64,000 nt of DNA from Fratercula arctica (Eukaryota > Chordata > Aves > Charadriiformes > Alcidae), in contig CANTUZ010000002.1 in assembly GCA_947846985.1 (NCBI GenBank), positions 153,321,889-153,385,888 of the forward strand. Reading direction: 5' to 3'. Below the pieces are notes generated by a model, which searched no databases, had not been told where the DNA came from, and was given only the letters and a program-made list of their open reading frames with translations. Positions 63,401-64,000 of this stretch are shown here, one piece after another (the first letter of the stretch is position 1; each line of letters begins with the position of its first letter). The position numbers and the translations under genes were made by a program.

Positions 63401-64000
63401 AACATATTTGGTTCATTTCTAACAACAGTGAATCTTATCCAATAATCATATATTCTGATTACTTGTCAAGTTTACCCAGTGTATCCTATGACCTGATGGG
63501 GCTTGTGGCTAATCTAAGAGTAATGTTGTCATAAATTAATACATTTCCATGCTAAAGAGTCCTTTCTGGTTATCTAGCATGATCCTTTGCGTTTCACAGG
63601 CCATGGCTTGTCAGCCACTCATACCTGTTTCAAGCCCACCTTTTGTGTCAGCCACTGAGCCTCCACTTGCTCAGTCTTCTACTGAGGAGCACAGGACAGG
63701 CTATCCAAAACCGGTGGCTGTGGCCCAGCCCCATTGCAGTCACTTTCAGTTCACGCTTGGTTACAACTGAAACACAAAACAGAGTTCTATGTTAATGTTA
63801 GACACCCTTCATTAACATGCTGGTAAGTAACATTGTTTTTCAAACTTTTCCTCAGTTTATGAGGATTTAGATCTGCTCATGAGCTGGTGCAAAGTAAATA
63901 TTGTCGATGTTTCACAGAAGTGAAGGGCTTTATTCACAGACGAAAAACCAAAGTAGAATTTAGTCCCAGAAAGATTTTTCTGTTTGATGACTTGCTTTTT
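63401..64000. other. Unannotated noncoding DNA to window end
   Basis: No gene or repeat recognised. Frames are 73 codons or shorter and lack domains. Confidence 0.5.

Noticed and set aside
1..64000. CRISPR arrays, operons, ribosome binding sites, tRNA or rRNA genes
   Set aside because: No regularly spaced repeats, bacterial gene layout, tRNA box pairs or rRNA blocks were seen. The DNA is vertebrate.

Overview
This window is vertebrate nuclear DNA, almost certainly from a bird. The evidence is three CR1 retrotransposon 3' ends with the terminal octamers of avian CR1 (ATTCTATG or ATTCTGTG in element orientation) and the conserved run that reads GGGTTGGAAGGGACCT on the plus strand. Birds are the amniotes whose recent interspersed repeats are mostly 5'-truncated CR1 copies on an AT-leaning background. 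The species and locus cannot be named from the sequence. No bacterial, plasmid or phage features are present.

I found no protein-coding gene I can defend. Open frames are short, overlap on both strands, show no recognisable domains, and some begin at GTG rather than ATG. The longest ATG-initiated frame is 204 codons (30380-30994, minus) and has a poor start context. The window is therefore best read as intergenic or large-intron DNA. I saw no tRNA, rRNA or familiar microRNA by eye.

Layout. 1-16200: unannotated DNA with an A22 tract, a clear MIR-type SINE relic (3175-3330), a relic of an old hairpin-forming amniote repeat (4604-4675), a stop-poor GC-rich block (4884-5319), a T40 tract (7478-7517), a possible old repeat relic (8285-8445) and a CpG cluster (12299-12365). 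16201-16618: a 5'-truncated CR1, minus strand. 16619-33889: mostly unannotated, with a second MIR-like relic (about 19230-19400), a small CpG-island-like patch (31795-31980) and AT-rich stretches that look like conserved noncoding elements. 33890-35110: a 1.2-kb CR1, minus strand, carrying the C-terminal part of a dead reverse transcriptase. 35111-56540: unannotated, with a G-rich patch near 37000-37058 and a possible ancient repeat at 46800-47105. 56541-57660: a short CR1 tail, an ATCC microsatellite with a perfect hairpin, and possible old repeat pieces. 57661-64000: unannotated, with a T28 tract and an old repeat piece next to conserved-looking AT-rich DNA (63108-63400).

No set of genes works together here, and I did not find a new biological system. 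The items most worth testing are the CpG-island-like patch with its flank at 31795-32300, the two long poly-T tracts flanked by short direct repeats, the possible exon at 61793-62024, and the relics of old repeats beside conserved-looking DNA.
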